Shown here one piece after another: positions 8,406 through 16,957 of a stretch of DNA of 42,634 bases. The notes beneath the pieces are model-generated. The model had not been told where the DNA came from and searched no databases. It saw nothing but the letters and a program-made list of their open reading frames with translations. Source of the stretch: Candidatus Saccharimonadota bacterium (GTDB lineage: Bacteria; Patescibacteriota; Saccharimonadia; Saccharimonadales; JAGQMS01); NCBI GenBank assembly GCA_020428535.1, contig JAGQMS010000006.1, forward strand, positions 1 to 42,634. The letters run 5' to 3'. How positions within the stretch are numbered: position 1 is the first letter of the stretch; every line of letters starts with the position of its first letter. The position numbers and the translations under genes are program-made.

Positions 8406-8433
8406 AACAGGGGTGGGGTCAAACCCCTGTTTT
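8404..8433 (+). terminator. Rho-independent terminator after the VirD4-like gene
   Basis: AAAACAGGGG (8404-8413) pairs perfectly with CCCCTGTTTT (8424-8433). The left arm overlaps the TAA stop codon and the T tract is the end of the stem, so it may work in both directions. Confidence 0.8.
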
Positions 8434-9034
8434 GTTGCTATGTGGTAGTACCGGTATGACACCGTACTTTTACCGAACATTGATTATGTACAAACATGGT
8501 CAGAAAATGGGATAAAAGGTCAATTCTAATAGCTAATACTAAATTGTAATGGGGCAAGGCGAATATAATAAATATTTATTAAATGAAGTTCCAAATTTGA
8601 AACGAATCAGCTGGAGCAGAGGACTATATTCATGCTGATATCTTATGTCGCACAATATATCTTTTACGACTCTATATATGTACATTCTGATGACTAACAT
8701 ATCATTGCCTAACAGGGGGGAATACGACGCTTGGTACTTATTTCGATAAATTAATTTAAATATTCACCCGCTAATATACGTTGCCCATAGCTGAGAATAT
8801 ATGATTGTTTGCATTAACCAACTTTATGTAGATTAATATAGTTTTCCACAGTTTTTCTATGTCTTTTGCTACCTCCCCTTAAAGGGGACTTGGTAGCAGT
8901 ACTAAACCATTAACGTCAGCACTCTCCCACATTGAATGCTTACTTTTACACTATTTATAAACAAATACCGAACACGTTAGAGCATATTTGTAAATATTTG
9001 CTTTTTGTTGTTTTTTATAGTATTTTATATGTTT
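8434..9034. other. AT-rich convergent intergenic region, no gene seen
   Basis: About 600 bases between the VirD4-like gene and the end of the dcw cluster, which converge here. I see no credible ORF on either strand. The only structure is a hairpin at 8867-8898: TGCTACC and GGTAGCA arms with an inner TCCCC/GGGGA stem. It has no T run on either side. A DnaA-box-like TTTTCCACA lies near 8842-8850, alone. Confidence 0.6.
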
Positions 9035-9928
9035 TTATTTCCAGTAGACTTTTTCGCCGGCACGAACATCTATATATTCTTTCGGGCTCTCACCCCCCTC
9101 CCCTATGGTCTTGATTGATGCGTAATATGTACCCATTTCAATAAGTGGGTTATCGTCTAAATATAATTTTACGAAATAAGGCGCTCCTACGATTTTAAGC
9201 TCCGCTTCCCTTTGGGATGTCGTTAGACGGAAATATTCTACTTTTTGGTTTTTTGAGTTTAGTATTTGTTTAATTTTGATGAAGTAGTCTACATCGACCT
9301 GTCTTAGGACAATATTTCCTTTAGAAGTCTGTACACCTGATTCATCTTTAATTAATATCTGATCTTTTTGAAATGGTAATGTTTCTATTGTACCGACATT
9401 CATACCTCTTGAAGTAACTAAATAGCTAGCTCCATTAGAGTTATAGGTAATAGGAATTGAGTCTATAGAGATTCGTGCTTCAGGATGTCTTCCAACAAAA
9501 GAATACCTAATGCTAATACTGTTGATTTCAGGAAAATCCCGCATCATGTCTTTTTCTATCTGTGAACTTCTGAGAGTGATCTTGTTTGTATTAAAAATAC
9601 TTTGTTTAAGAAAACTTGTGAGTGGTTGCTTATATCGATCGGCAGTAATACCCGTGGTATTACTCGAAGTAATGTCAATTACAGGTTGGCTATTCAATGC
9701 TAGTAACATGAAAAGGACGTAACCAATAAAAATTGCTAATAGTATATTTCTTATAAATTTTCTATAGTTTCTCGTTGAAGTATCGGCTCGTTTCTTAGAA
9801 TGTCTTTTGCTAGAAGACATATCTATCTCTATAGGTCTAGTGGACGGCGTGTAGTAGTTTTGGACTTTAAAACCTTTCTTAGTAGATCTTCTACGGTCGT
9901 CGCTTTTCTTCTTGAGCTTAAATGCCAT
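9035..9928 (-). CDS. ftsQ: Cell division protein FtsQ/DivIB
   Basis: Bitopic divisome protein linking early and late division proteins at the septum. The 297 residues have the FtsQ plan: a basic cytoplasmic head (about 1-58, very Lys/Arg-rich), one transmembrane helix (about 59-80), a POTRA-like region with VGRHPEARISI near residues 145-155, and a beta-rich C-terminal domain. Its start overlaps the end of murG by 11 bp, and murG-ftsQ is the classic dcw order. Sequence identity to known FtsQ is low, as is usual for this family, so the name leans on domain order and position. It is the last gene of the cluster; ftsA and ftsZ do not follow. Confidence 0.82.
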   Translation of the reverse strand: MAFKLKKKSDDRRRSTKKGFKVQNYYTPSTRPIEIDMSSSKRHSKKRADTSTRNYRKFIRNILLAIFIGYVLFMLLALNSQPVIDITSSNTTGITADRYKQPLTSFLKQSIFNTNKITLRSSQIEKDMMRDFPEINSISIRYSFVGRHPEARISIDSIPITYNSNGASYLVTSRGMNVGTIETLPFQKDQILIKDESGVQTSKGNIVLRQVDVDYFIKIKQILNSKNQKVEYFRLTTSQREAELKIVGAPYFVKLYLDDNPLIEMGTYYASIKTIGEGGESPKEYIDVRAGEKVYWK

Positions 9929-11084
9929 TCTTCGATCCTACTTCTATTAATAGTTCTGCGATCTTACTAGCCGCCTCTGGGTTACCAAATTGCTGAATAT
10001 TCTTCGCTAGTTCGCTTACGCGTTTTTTGTCTGCTATTAGGCTGTCACATGCTTTATAAAGTGCCTCAGCGAGCTCATCATTGTCATTGAGCACTATTGC
10101 GGCATCCTGTCGAGATAGCAATTGTGCATTCTCAAGTTGATGACCGCCAGTCAACTGAGCGGCGGGGATGATAACACATGCTCTGCCAATTGTTGCAAAC
10201 TCCGCAATTGAAGTAGCCCCTGCCCTGCCTATGATTAAATCTGCAGCAGCAATATAATCAAACGCATTTTCAATAAATAGCAACTTTCTAATTCTGGATT
10301 TCAAATCACTAGACAAACCTGCGTATTGTTCTTTCTGACTATCTTCGTTAAGTCTGCCAAAGACGTGGACTAAATAGAGGTGCTTGTGACGTTCTAATAA
10401 TTTTGGTACGGCTTCGGAAAGTGCTTTGTCTATACTCCTAGAACCCTGGGTACCGGTAAAGACAAAGAGCATAAACGAATCCTCTGGGATACCGAGCACT
10501 TTTTTATATTTCTGCTGTGTTGCTTGTGCCCTTTCTAAATATTCCTTGGCTAGCGGGATCCCTGTGACTTTAGTTTTTGATAGTGGGTAGTATTTGACTT
10601 CTTTATGAACTACCGCATTATATTTTGCGCCTTTGGCGATTAATTTATTTGCAAGCCCCGGCAATGAGTCCGAATCATGAGTAATATAATCTATTCTCAA
10701 CAATCTAGCTGCCATCCCGAGCGGCACAACTACGAAACCTCCCTTGAAAAGTATCACATCCGGGCGATTAACGATTAACTTGCCAAGTGATTGAACGAAA
10801 CCCACGCAGTTATAAATTAAATCGCGTAAATTCAGCAGATTTGGGCCAAAATTAAAGACTTGGCGAACTAGACTTAACGTGTTGAAACGTCTAAATTTTC
10901 CAGAAAAGATAGTTTCTATATGAATATTTAGAGAAGAATTTTCTACAAGTTTAATATTTTTATCACCCTTGTGGCCGATGAACATCAGTTGGATTTCGGG
11001 TGACTTAACGTGCAATTCCCTAGCGATTGCTAAGAGGGGCGTTATATGCCCGGCGGTTCCCCCGCCTGATAGTAGCACTTTCAT
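9918..11084 (-). CDS. murG: UDP-GlcNAc:undecaprenyl-PP-MurNAc-pentapeptide GlcNAc transferase
   Basis: Makes lipid II from lipid I at the inner face of the membrane (GT28 family). The N-terminus carries the lipid-side glycine loop LLSGGGTAGHITPLL, and the C-terminal half has the UDP-GlcNAc site GRAGATSIAEFATIGRACV and then LTGGHQLENA. I chose ATG 11084 (388 residues) over a TTG at 11102 because a full AGGAGG ribosome site (11094-11099 on the complement) lies 9 bases upstream of it, inside ftsW. The gene therefore overlaps the ftsW end by 65 bp, which suggests coupled translation. The loop reads GGTAGH, where many bacteria have GGTGGH. Confidence 0.95.
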   Translation of the reverse strand: MKVLLSGGGTAGHITPLLAIARELHVKSPEIQLMFIGHKGDKNIKLVENSSLNIHIETIFSGKFRRFNTLSLVRQVFNFGPNLLNLRDLIYNCVGFVQSLGKLIVNRPDVILFKGGFVVVPLGMAARLLRIDYITHDSDSLPGLANKLIAKGAKYNAVVHKEVKYYPLSKTKVTGIPLAKEYLERAQATQQKYKKVLGIPEDSFMLFVFTGTQGSRSIDKALSEAVPKLLERHKHLYLVHVFGRLNEDSQKEQYAGLSSDLKSRIRKLLFIENAFDYIAAADLIIGRAGATSIAEFATIGRACVIIPAAQLTGGHQLENAQLLSRQDAAIVLNDNDELAEALYKACDSLIADKKRVSELAKNIQQFGNPEAASKIAELLIEVGSKNGI

Positions 11085-12270
11085 AACCACTTCCCTCCTC
11101 AATGTTTTCTAAATCGTGCCTTCTCTGGCTAGTATAGCAAGAAATTCTTAATGCTACACCGATGCCTAACATGACGAATATCAAACTAGATCCACCATAA
11201 CTGACGAATGGTAGTGTGATACCCTTAAGCGGTAGTAACCCCAGCATTGCGCCAACGTTGATTAGTGACTGTACCCCAAGCCAAGTCATAATGCCAACGA
11301 TAATTATTCTAGAGTGCCAATTCATAGTCCTTGATGCAATTTTTTCGAGTCTGAAAATTAGAGCACCGATTAGGCAGATTACTAATACGGAACCAATGAA
11401 GCCAAACTTTTCAGCGATGATAGCATAGATAGAATCAGTCGCCGTTTCGGGTAGATAGCCATAGGCTTGAACACTGTTGCCGACACCCAGACCGAAAATC
11501 CCACCGCTCCCAACTGTAATCAGTGCCTGACAAGCATGATAGCCCTCATTTAAGCAATCTCGTTCAGGGTTTAAAAATGTTTCTAGTCTTTGTCTTCTAT
11601 ATGGTGTGCTAACAATTGCTACCGATGCAGAGAATACGAGACCTGCGAGAATTAAAGCAAATGATTTCATCGGATAGCCAACAATGAATAAACTCGCAAC
11701 TAAAATTGATGCTAATACTACCATAGATCCAAGATCTCTTTGGATAAGAACTACAATTAGTGAAAGTACCCCAAGGATTACAAGAATCGGTCTTAGGGTG
11801 TCCTTGAAACTTGTGATTTTTGATTTTTGTTTCTGTTTAGCAAGAAAAAAACCCAACCATAGTATTAATGCTAACTTCATCATCTCCGATGGCTGGAATG
11901 AAAGTCCAGAAACTTTCAGCCATCGAAATGCGACACCGTTAATAGCAACTATAATTACACTTAAAATCACAGCGATTACAGCTAAAATATAAGAGAGTGC
12001 CTTCCAATTACTAATCTTAATCTTATAGATAATAACTGCACCAATAATACCAATCGCAAAAGATAGAAGGTGGTGTGTAAAGTAGTAATTATTGGACTCA
12101 CCACTTACTGCTGAAACGGCCGGAGATATTGCGTACATCACAATCAGGCCAAGAGCTACCAGAATACCTGATAACACCAACAACATATAATCAGGCCTGT
12201 GTTTTCTTGCTTCTAAAAGTTTATCCGAATTACTGGCTATGGAGCTATTACCGCCACCAACATACCTCAC
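11020..12270 (-). CDS. ftsW: Lipid II polymerase FtsW (SEDS family)
   Basis: SEDS glycosyltransferase that polymerises lipid II at the septum together with the FtsI-type transpeptidase. It has about ten hydrophobic helices and the family landmarks LSFQPSEMMKLALILW, RDLGSMVVL, and near the C-terminus LLPLKGITLPFVSYGGSS. I chose the GTG at 12270 because it overlaps the mraY stop as GTGA, the usual coupled arrangement; an upstream ATG at 12315 would add 15 unconserved residues inside mraY. Length is then 416 residues. The C-terminal tail of about 40 polar residues is encoded where murG begins in another frame, so it is probably less constrained. Confidence 0.93.
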   Translation of the reverse strand: MRYVGGGNSSIASNSDKLLEARKHRPDYMLLVLSGILVALGLIVMYAISPAVSAVSGESNNYYFTHHLLSFAIGIIGAVIIYKIKISNWKALSYILAVIAVILSVIIVAINGVAFRWLKVSGLSFQPSEMMKLALILWLGFFLAKQKQKSKITSFKDTLRPILVILGVLSLIVVLIQRDLGSMVVLASILVASLFIVGYPMKSFALILAGLVFSASVAIVSTPYRRQRLETFLNPERDCLNEGYHACQALITVGSGGIFGLGVGNSVQAYGYLPETATDSIYAIIAEKFGFIGSVLVICLIGALIFRLEKIASRTMNWHSRIIIVGIMTWLGVQSLINVGAMLGLLPLKGITLPFVSYGGSSLIFVMLGIGVALRISCYTSQRRHDLENIEEGSGYESATIRRGNRRAYNAPLSNR

Positions 12271-13388
12271 TTGAAATAACCACCAGCTACAAAAATTACA
12301 AGACCTAGCGAACAAAATAGCGCCGTTAATATCCAGTATCTCATTGAGACCATGTGTTTTGGCCAGCCTTTAACTTGTAAATGCAGATGCAGTGGCGAAG
12401 CAATAAATATCTTTTTACCCCCTCTAAATTTCTTCGACAAGAGCTGAAGCACTACAGAGCCAATTGACCATACTAGAGGAGCACTAATTATAGGTAAAAC
12501 AGCAACGGAATCAGTCAATATTGAGACTATTGCTAGGACTATCGTCAATGGCATACTGCCTACATCCGATAACATAAATATAGCCGGTGGGATATTAAAC
12601 CATAAGAAAGCTAATAACCCGCCTACGATCGCAAAACAAAGAGCCGCTATATCGAAGCGTCTTTCCATTAAAGCTATGATACCAACGGTAGTATAGATAA
12701 TGCTAAAAACACCTCCGGATAATCCATCTACCCCATCGATGACAGAACCGGCGTAAGTCACCACTATAGCCGCTACTACTATCGCACTAAATATGGCCCA
12801 TCCAACACTGAGGGTGCCGATAAAAGGTACATACACACTAGACATGTCTAATTTTGTGGTCATCCACCAAGCTGAGAATAGGGCTATGACAAAGGCAACA
12901 CCAAGGCGAACCTTTAACGATAGCCCATCACCGATATAGTATGATAGCTTCTTTAGTCGACCACATACTATCAAATCATCGATAAGCCCGATAAATGCCC
13001 CACCTAGCAGTGCAACAATCGGCACATAAGTTTGAGATCTACTCAGGAAATTAATTTTTCCAATTGTATCTGCAGTAAAGAAAAATGGTAAAGCTCTGAA
13101 AACCACCAAAGACCCCAAAACTCCTACTAGCGCCACTAGTCCACCCATGCGGTAGAGCGTTTTTCCTTCGTCATTATCAATCTTTGCGGCATATGTAGCC
13201 GGCCTTCCATCGATGGTGTATTTAACGTTCTTCTTTTTTTGAAGATTGAACTTCTGCATTAATTTCAAGATAGGTTTTACCGCAAAAATACCAATAAAAA
13301 AACTGACAAACGCCGGTAGGAATATCTTCAAAATATCGACTTTTTGGATTTGGATAATAATGTTTATATTATCTTGAGCGGACATCAT
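12267..13388 (-). CDS. mraY: Phospho-MurNAc-pentapeptide transferase MraY (divergent)
   Basis: Transfers phospho-MurNAc-pentapeptide to undecaprenyl phosphate, giving lipid I. About ten membrane helices are visible, with the Asp pair in GGAFIGLIDD and the VIDGVDGLSGG segment equivalent to the usual NLTDGLDGL. Several signature residues differ: the HHH motif of the last cytoplasmic loop reads SPLHLHLQVKGW, the usual MGDTGS motif reads MLSDVGS, and the Asn residues before DGVDG are lost. Position between ftsI and ftsW argues for MraY rather than WecA. Two Met codons (13388, 13385) begin the frame. A TATAAT on the coding strand (complement of 13400-13405) suggests an extra internal promoter. Confidence 0.88.
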   Translation of the reverse strand: MMSAQDNINIIIQIQKVDILKIFLPAFVSFFIGIFAVKPILKLMQKFNLQKKKNVKYTIDGRPATYAAKIDNDEGKTLYRMGGLVALVGVLGSLVVFRALPFFFTADTIGKINFLSRSQTYVPIVALLGGAFIGLIDDLIVCGRLKKLSYYIGDGLSLKVRLGVAFVIALFSAWWMTTKLDMSSVYVPFIGTLSVGWAIFSAIVVAAIVVTYAGSVIDGVDGLSGGVFSIIYTTVGIIALMERRFDIAALCFAIVGGLLAFLWFNIPPAIFMLSDVGSMPLTIVLAIVSILTDSVAVLPIISAPLVWSIGSVVLQLLSKKFRGGKKIFIASPLHLHLQVKGWPKHMVSMRYWILTALFCSLGLVIFVAGGYFK

Positions 13389-13399
13389 AGAATTCTTTG

Positions 13400-13405
13400 A
13401 TTATA
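13400..13405 (-). promoter_or_regulatory. Possible internal promoter before mraY
   Basis: A perfect TATAAT on the coding strand lies 11 bases before the first mraY ATG, in the 23-bp gap after ftsI. The -35 is poor (TTCCGA at 17 bases). It could uncouple mraY, ftsW, murG and ftsQ from the mraZ promoter. Confidence 0.4.
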
Positions 13406-13411
13406 TCATTT

Positions 13412-15175
13412 TTAATCAGATATCGGAACACCGTCTAATATATCGTTTACAATATTCACAAAAACAGGTTTTGCACTTGTGAACCCTGAGAAACCACTTA
13501 ATGCGCTACCCTCATCAAGCCTGAGAGTAATGAGATATTTTGGATTATTCTTTCCCACAAAACCTGTGAATGTAGCGTTATAAACGTCATCTCTATAGCC
13601 CGCAACACCATCAGTACGAGGTACTTGTGCTGTACCTGTTTTACCACCGATAACAAAACCTTTTCTCTCGACTTCATTGATTGATACATTCACGTATTCT
13701 TCCATGAAGTCTTTAATGGTGCTGGAAGTCTGTTGGCTTACTGCCCCTGTTCTTAATATTTTAGGATTTTGTTCCTTGAAAACTCCGTCATTTAAGGTCC
13801 CATATACAAGAGTTGGCTGATAATATGTGCCGCCGTTTAAAACTGCGCAGAGAGCCGAGCTAAACTGTTGAAGTGTCATACTTAGTCCTTGCCCGAATGA
13901 CATGTCCGCATACCTCACATTCAACCCATAACCTTCATTAGGTGGTTGTACATAACCTTTTGTAGCCTCTTGTTGTTCTATTTTTGGGTCTTGGTCAAAT
14001 AGGAATCTGTTCGTGAGGTATGTGTAGAAAGTAGTTCTTGCATGGTCGTTAATCTCTCCCCCGCCCATCTGTTTCAACATATACACAGCACCGGTATTTA
14101 GTGAGTACCTGAGAATATCAAAAATACTACGATCTCCACTCCCCAAATTCAATACATTAGTTATATTACTGTCGTCTACTTGCACATACCCCGGGTCAAA
14201 ATATACTGTATTTTTTGAAATTGCACCCGTGTCTAGTGCTGTGGCAGTGGTAAGTGTTTTTATAATTGAACCTGGCTCGATGAGGTCACTAACATTTTTG
14301 TTTGTAAATAAGCTTGCATCCTCAACTTTTGCATAATCTGATGGAGCATAACTGGGGTATGAAGCCATCGCAGCTACACGACCAGTGTCGACCTCCATAA
14401 TAGTTACGCTCCCACTTTTTGCCCCAGTTTTTTCAACACCTTCTTTAATTCTGTCTTCGGCAATTCTTTGAATAGACTGGTCGATACTGAGTACGATATT
14501 CTCTCCTGGAGTAGCGGGGGTTACAACATTATCTTTATTCTGCACCAGTGGCACTCCGTTAATATCAGTGATAGCCCTTATAGAACCTGTCTTACCTTTT
14601 AACAAATTATTCAGAGAACCTTCAATTCCATATTGCCCATCACCTTCATCGTTTACAAAACCAAGAACCGTAGACCCGATTTCACCTTGAGGGTAAATTC
14701 TTTGACGCACTTCCTTCCAAGCTATTCCTTTAAGTTTTAATCCTGCAATCTTGTCTACGACATCTTTGGAAGCCTTTTTCATTAATATTTCGTAATGCGA
14801 ACCAGTTGAAAGTTTTAATAATATCTCATTCTCGCTCATTCCCAGTAGTGGGCTTAATTCTTTGGCGGTTTGTTCTGGCTCTTTGATAAAACTTGAGTCA
14901 GCAAAAACTGTATATCGAGATTCATTAACTGCCAACGCAACATTATCATTACCATTTCTCATATAAATCGAACCTCTTTCGGGCTCGATTTCTAATTGTT
15001 TAAATTGTTCATTTCTGGCGATATCTTTATAGTGTTGTTGGTTTAATACCTGTACATAAAATAGCCTAGCAATAAATATGGCACCTACGATTATAAAAAA
15101 TAACCTAAATATAGTTAGCCTGCTGTATTTGCGCATGGAGCTACTGGTTTTTCCTGCTTGTCTGGGATAACGCAT
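13412..15175 (-). CDS. ftsI: Septal penicillin-binding protein (FtsI/PBP2-type transpeptidase)
   Basis: Class B PBP that cross-links septal peptidoglycan as the partner of FtsW. It has a basic cytoplasmic head, one transmembrane helix (about residues 22-42), a dimerisation domain starting around ERGSIYMRNG, and a transpeptidase domain with the three penicillin-binding motifs: SIIK with Ser303, SLN in RYSLNTGAVY, and KTGT in GGKTGTAQVP. Length (587) is normal. It sits 37 bp after ftsL and 23 bp before mraY, as in standard dcw clusters, although murE and murF, often found here, are missing. Confidence 0.95.
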   Translation of the reverse strand: MRYPRQAGKTSSSMRKYSRLTIFRLFFIIVGAIFIARLFYVQVLNQQHYKDIARNEQFKQLEIEPERGSIYMRNGNDNVALAVNESRYTVFADSSFIKEPEQTAKELSPLLGMSENEILLKLSTGSHYEILMKKASKDVVDKIAGLKLKGIAWKEVRQRIYPQGEIGSTVLGFVNDEGDGQYGIEGSLNNLLKGKTGSIRAITDINGVPLVQNKDNVVTPATPGENIVLSIDQSIQRIAEDRIKEGVEKTGAKSGSVTIMEVDTGRVAAMASYPSYAPSDYAKVEDASLFTNKNVSDLIEPGSIIKTLTTATALDTGAISKNTVYFDPGYVQVDDSNITNVLNLGSGDRSIFDILRYSLNTGAVYMLKQMGGGEINDHARTTFYTYLTNRFLFDQDPKIEQQEATKGYVQPPNEGYGLNVRYADMSFGQGLSMTLQQFSSALCAVLNGGTYYQPTLVYGTLNDGVFKEQNPKILRTGAVSQQTSSTIKDFMEEYVNVSINEVERKGFVIGGKTGTAQVPRTDGVAGYRDDVYNATFTGFVGKNNPKYLITLRLDEGSALSGFSGFTSAKPVFVNIVNDILDGVPISD

Positions 15176-15212
15176 AGCGAAACTTTCTTATTGTTCTAGT
15201 ATAAACGATGGT

Positions 15213-15557
15213 TTATTGAGCATAGCCAGATGGCTTGATTTGAGTCATCGCAGAAGCTACTTGAGAAGATTTTATCTTGTCTATTGATTGAAGCCTGACT
15301 GCTTCAATTTCTAGATCAGTTTTTTCTTTTTTTAGCTCATTCTCTTTTTGTTGTAGTGAAGAAAGAGAATAACCAAGTGAGTTTGTACGAGTCACCTGAG
15401 ATAGATATACAATCCCCATTAGACTTACAAGCGCAAGACAAATAATAGCCGTCGAAATTGGGCCTAGCTTGGCAGAAGAGCGAGAAGAAGAATATATATT
15501 CTGACCGCGTCTGTAAACCTGATTTTTTTGTAAAGAAACACTTTGGGAATATGTCAT
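15213..15557 (-). CDS. ftsL: FtsL-like cell division protein
   Basis: A 114-residue bitopic protein with the FtsL/DivIC plan: a basic cytoplasmic segment of about 30 residues, one transmembrane helix (about 31-52, GPISTAIICLALVSLMGIVY), and a Glu/Lys-rich coiled coil over about residues 58-95. FtsL holds FtsQ and FtsB in the divisome and helps activate FtsW-FtsI. The sequence itself is poorly conserved; position between rsmH and ftsI fixes the name. No ribosome site is visible before the ATG. Instead a 13-bp hairpin ends 17 bases upstream, followed by an A-rich stretch. Confidence 0.82.
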   Translation of the reverse strand: MTYSQSVSLQKNQVYRRGQNIYSSSRSSAKLGPISTAIICLALVSLMGIVYLSQVTRTNSLGYSLSSLQQKENELKKEKTDLEIEAVRLQSIDKIKSSQVASAMTQIKPSGYAQ

Positions 15558-15574
15558 TTTTATTTTTCTGGTTT

Positions 15575-15608
15575 GTTGCTCCTAAAATTTATTTCTTTTA
15601 GGAGCAAC
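15575..15608 (-). other. 13-bp perfect hairpin in the rsmH-ftsL gap
   Basis: GTTGCTCCTAAAA (15575-15587) pairs with TTTTAGGAGCAAC (15596-15608) around an 8-base loop. On the dcw transcript it sits between the 19-codon ORF and the ftsL start, with no T run after it in that direction. On the plus strand T-rich sequence follows it, but no plus-strand gene enters it. It is more likely a leader or mRNA-processing structure for ftsL than a terminator. Confidence 0.6.
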
Positions 15609-15632
15609 TATTTGTTTTTGTTTTATTTGCTC

Positions 15633-15692
15633 TTACAGTACTGATACTTTGATCTTTACTGCCTGAGAGCGACCTTGTACCTTAATGCGCAT
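15633..15692 (-). CDS. Candidate 19-aa peptide between rsmH and ftsL
   Basis: ATG at 15692, 22 bases after the rsmH stop, is preceded by AAAGGA at a workable distance and reads MRIKVQGRSQAVKIKVSVL before TAA. It is basic, with alternating hydrophobic residues. It lies inside the dcw operon just ahead of the 13-bp hairpin and ftsL. It may be a leader peptide or a tiny divisome-linked protein, or a chance ORF. Conservation in relatives is the only real test. Confidence 0.35.
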   Translation of the reverse strand: MRIKVQGRSQAVKIKVSVL

Positions 15693-15714
15693 AAGGGCGG
15701 TCCTTTCTTTTGTT

Positions 15715-16605
15715 TTAGTTTTTTGATACGACACGAAGCTTTGCACTCCGGGCACGCGGATTGGAACTTATTTCTGTTGGCGATGGTATATGAGGCTTTT
15801 TGTTGATAAGTGTCAGAGTAGCCTCATATCCCGTGTTAGCGTGGTCGTTGAAATATTTCTTAACTATTCTATCCTCCATACTCTGAAAAGTTATGACACC
15901 GAGTCGTCCTCCCGGGTTCAATAAACTTACAGAATTTGGTAGCATTCCTTCAAGTAAACCAAGTTCATCATTAACTGCTATCCTTAAAGCCTGAAAACTC
16001 TTGGTAGCGGGATGGCTCTTGGTGTGGGTTTTATATGCACTCTTTATTACATTCGCTAGCTCCGAAGTTGAATTAATCGGTCTAGCCTCTATAATCTTTC
16101 GTGAAATATATTTTGCCCTTGGCTCTTCCCCGTATACGCGCAGTATAGTCTCTAGCTCTGTTTCGCTTGACTTATTCACAAAATCAAAAGCGCTCAAAGT
16201 TTGAGATTGGTCCATGCGCATATCTAAGGGTCCATCCCTTAAGATGCTAAAACCACGATTCGCCTTGTCAAGGTGCGGTGATGACACTCCCAGGTCAGCT
16301 AAGATAATGTCAAATCGTCGTCCTGACTCAAGAAGAAGTTTTGTTGCATTGTAGAAGTCATTTTTTACGAATTCTATTCCTTCTTGGTCAAAAAGCGCTT
16401 TTACATGATCTATCGCCTCCTGGTCTCTGTCACATAATACTGAGCCTTTGAAGTTTTTCGTCTTACTTAATATTAGCCCCGCATGGCCTCCATACCCAGC
16501 CGTTAGGTCAAGGTAGGTTTCGCCAGCTTTTGGCTTCAACAAAGCAAGTACTTCATTAGCAAGTACTGGTGTATGCAAGATATGATTTTTTTGTTTTTGT
16601 TTCAT
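15715..16605 (-). CDS. rsmH: 16S rRNA (cytosine-1402-N4)-methyltransferase RsmH (MraW)
   Basis: Methylates N4 of C1402 in 16S rRNA using SAM. The 296 residues open with HTPVLANEVLALLKP and the SAM motif YLDLTAGYGGHAGLIL (about residues 32-47), then DIILADLGVSSPHLD, GFSILRDGPLDMRMD and KSFQALRIAVNDELG, all hallmarks of RsmH. Length is slightly below the typical 310. It is the second named gene of the dcw cluster but is separated from mraZ by an unusually long 352-bp gap. No ribosome site is present; the start lies in A-rich sequence made of repeated AAAAACA units that continues into the first codons. Confidence 0.96.
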   Translation of the reverse strand: MKQKQKNHILHTPVLANEVLALLKPKAGETYLDLTAGYGGHAGLILSKTKNFKGSVLCDRDQEAIDHVKALFDQEGIEFVKNDFYNATKLLLESGRRFDIILADLGVSSPHLDKANRGFSILRDGPLDMRMDQSQTLSAFDFVNKSSETELETILRVYGEEPRAKYISRKIIEARPINSTSELANVIKSAYKTHTKSHPATKSFQALRIAVNDELGLLEGMLPNSVSLLNPGGRLGVITFQSMEDRIVKKYFNDHANTGYEATLTLINKKPHIPSPTEISSNPRARSAKLRVVSKN

Positions 16606-16957
16606 ATTTTTGTTTTTGCAAGATCACCGAATCAGCAGTCAACGTTTTGTTTTTTTGTAGTTTTTGTTTTTGTAGTTTGCGAGGTACCGCTGGTAGAGTC
16701 CTGTTTAAAATACGCTCATTTAAAAAAGGTGCGAATAACGGCTCTATGCTCCAATCAGGTACTCGCTTTCACGTCAAGTTTTGAGAGACTTATTGTGAGG
16801 TGGAGTTTTGGGAGGTGTTTTTTAAGAGAAAGGTGCGCCTGAGCCTTTGTTAATGGTGTTCTCAGGTTATTTTCACCAGTTGACTGCCAAATCGCTAATC
16901 TCGAATCGATTTGGTTATTGATGCTACTTGTTAAAGTACTCTTAAAAACTACCGTCG
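16606..16957. other. Long mraZ-rsmH intergenic region with A-rich repeats
   Basis: In the direction of dcw transcription this 352-base stretch ends with two copies of a CTACAAAAACAAAA-like unit (complement of about 16645-16680) and then CAAAAACAAAAAT at the rsmH start. It also contains a CCTGAG/CTCAGG hairpin near 16837-16865. No convincing gene: a 74-codon frame exists but opens only with TTG inside mraZ. Most dcw clusters have mraZ and rsmH adjacent, so an RNA-level role is possible. Confidence 0.5.
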
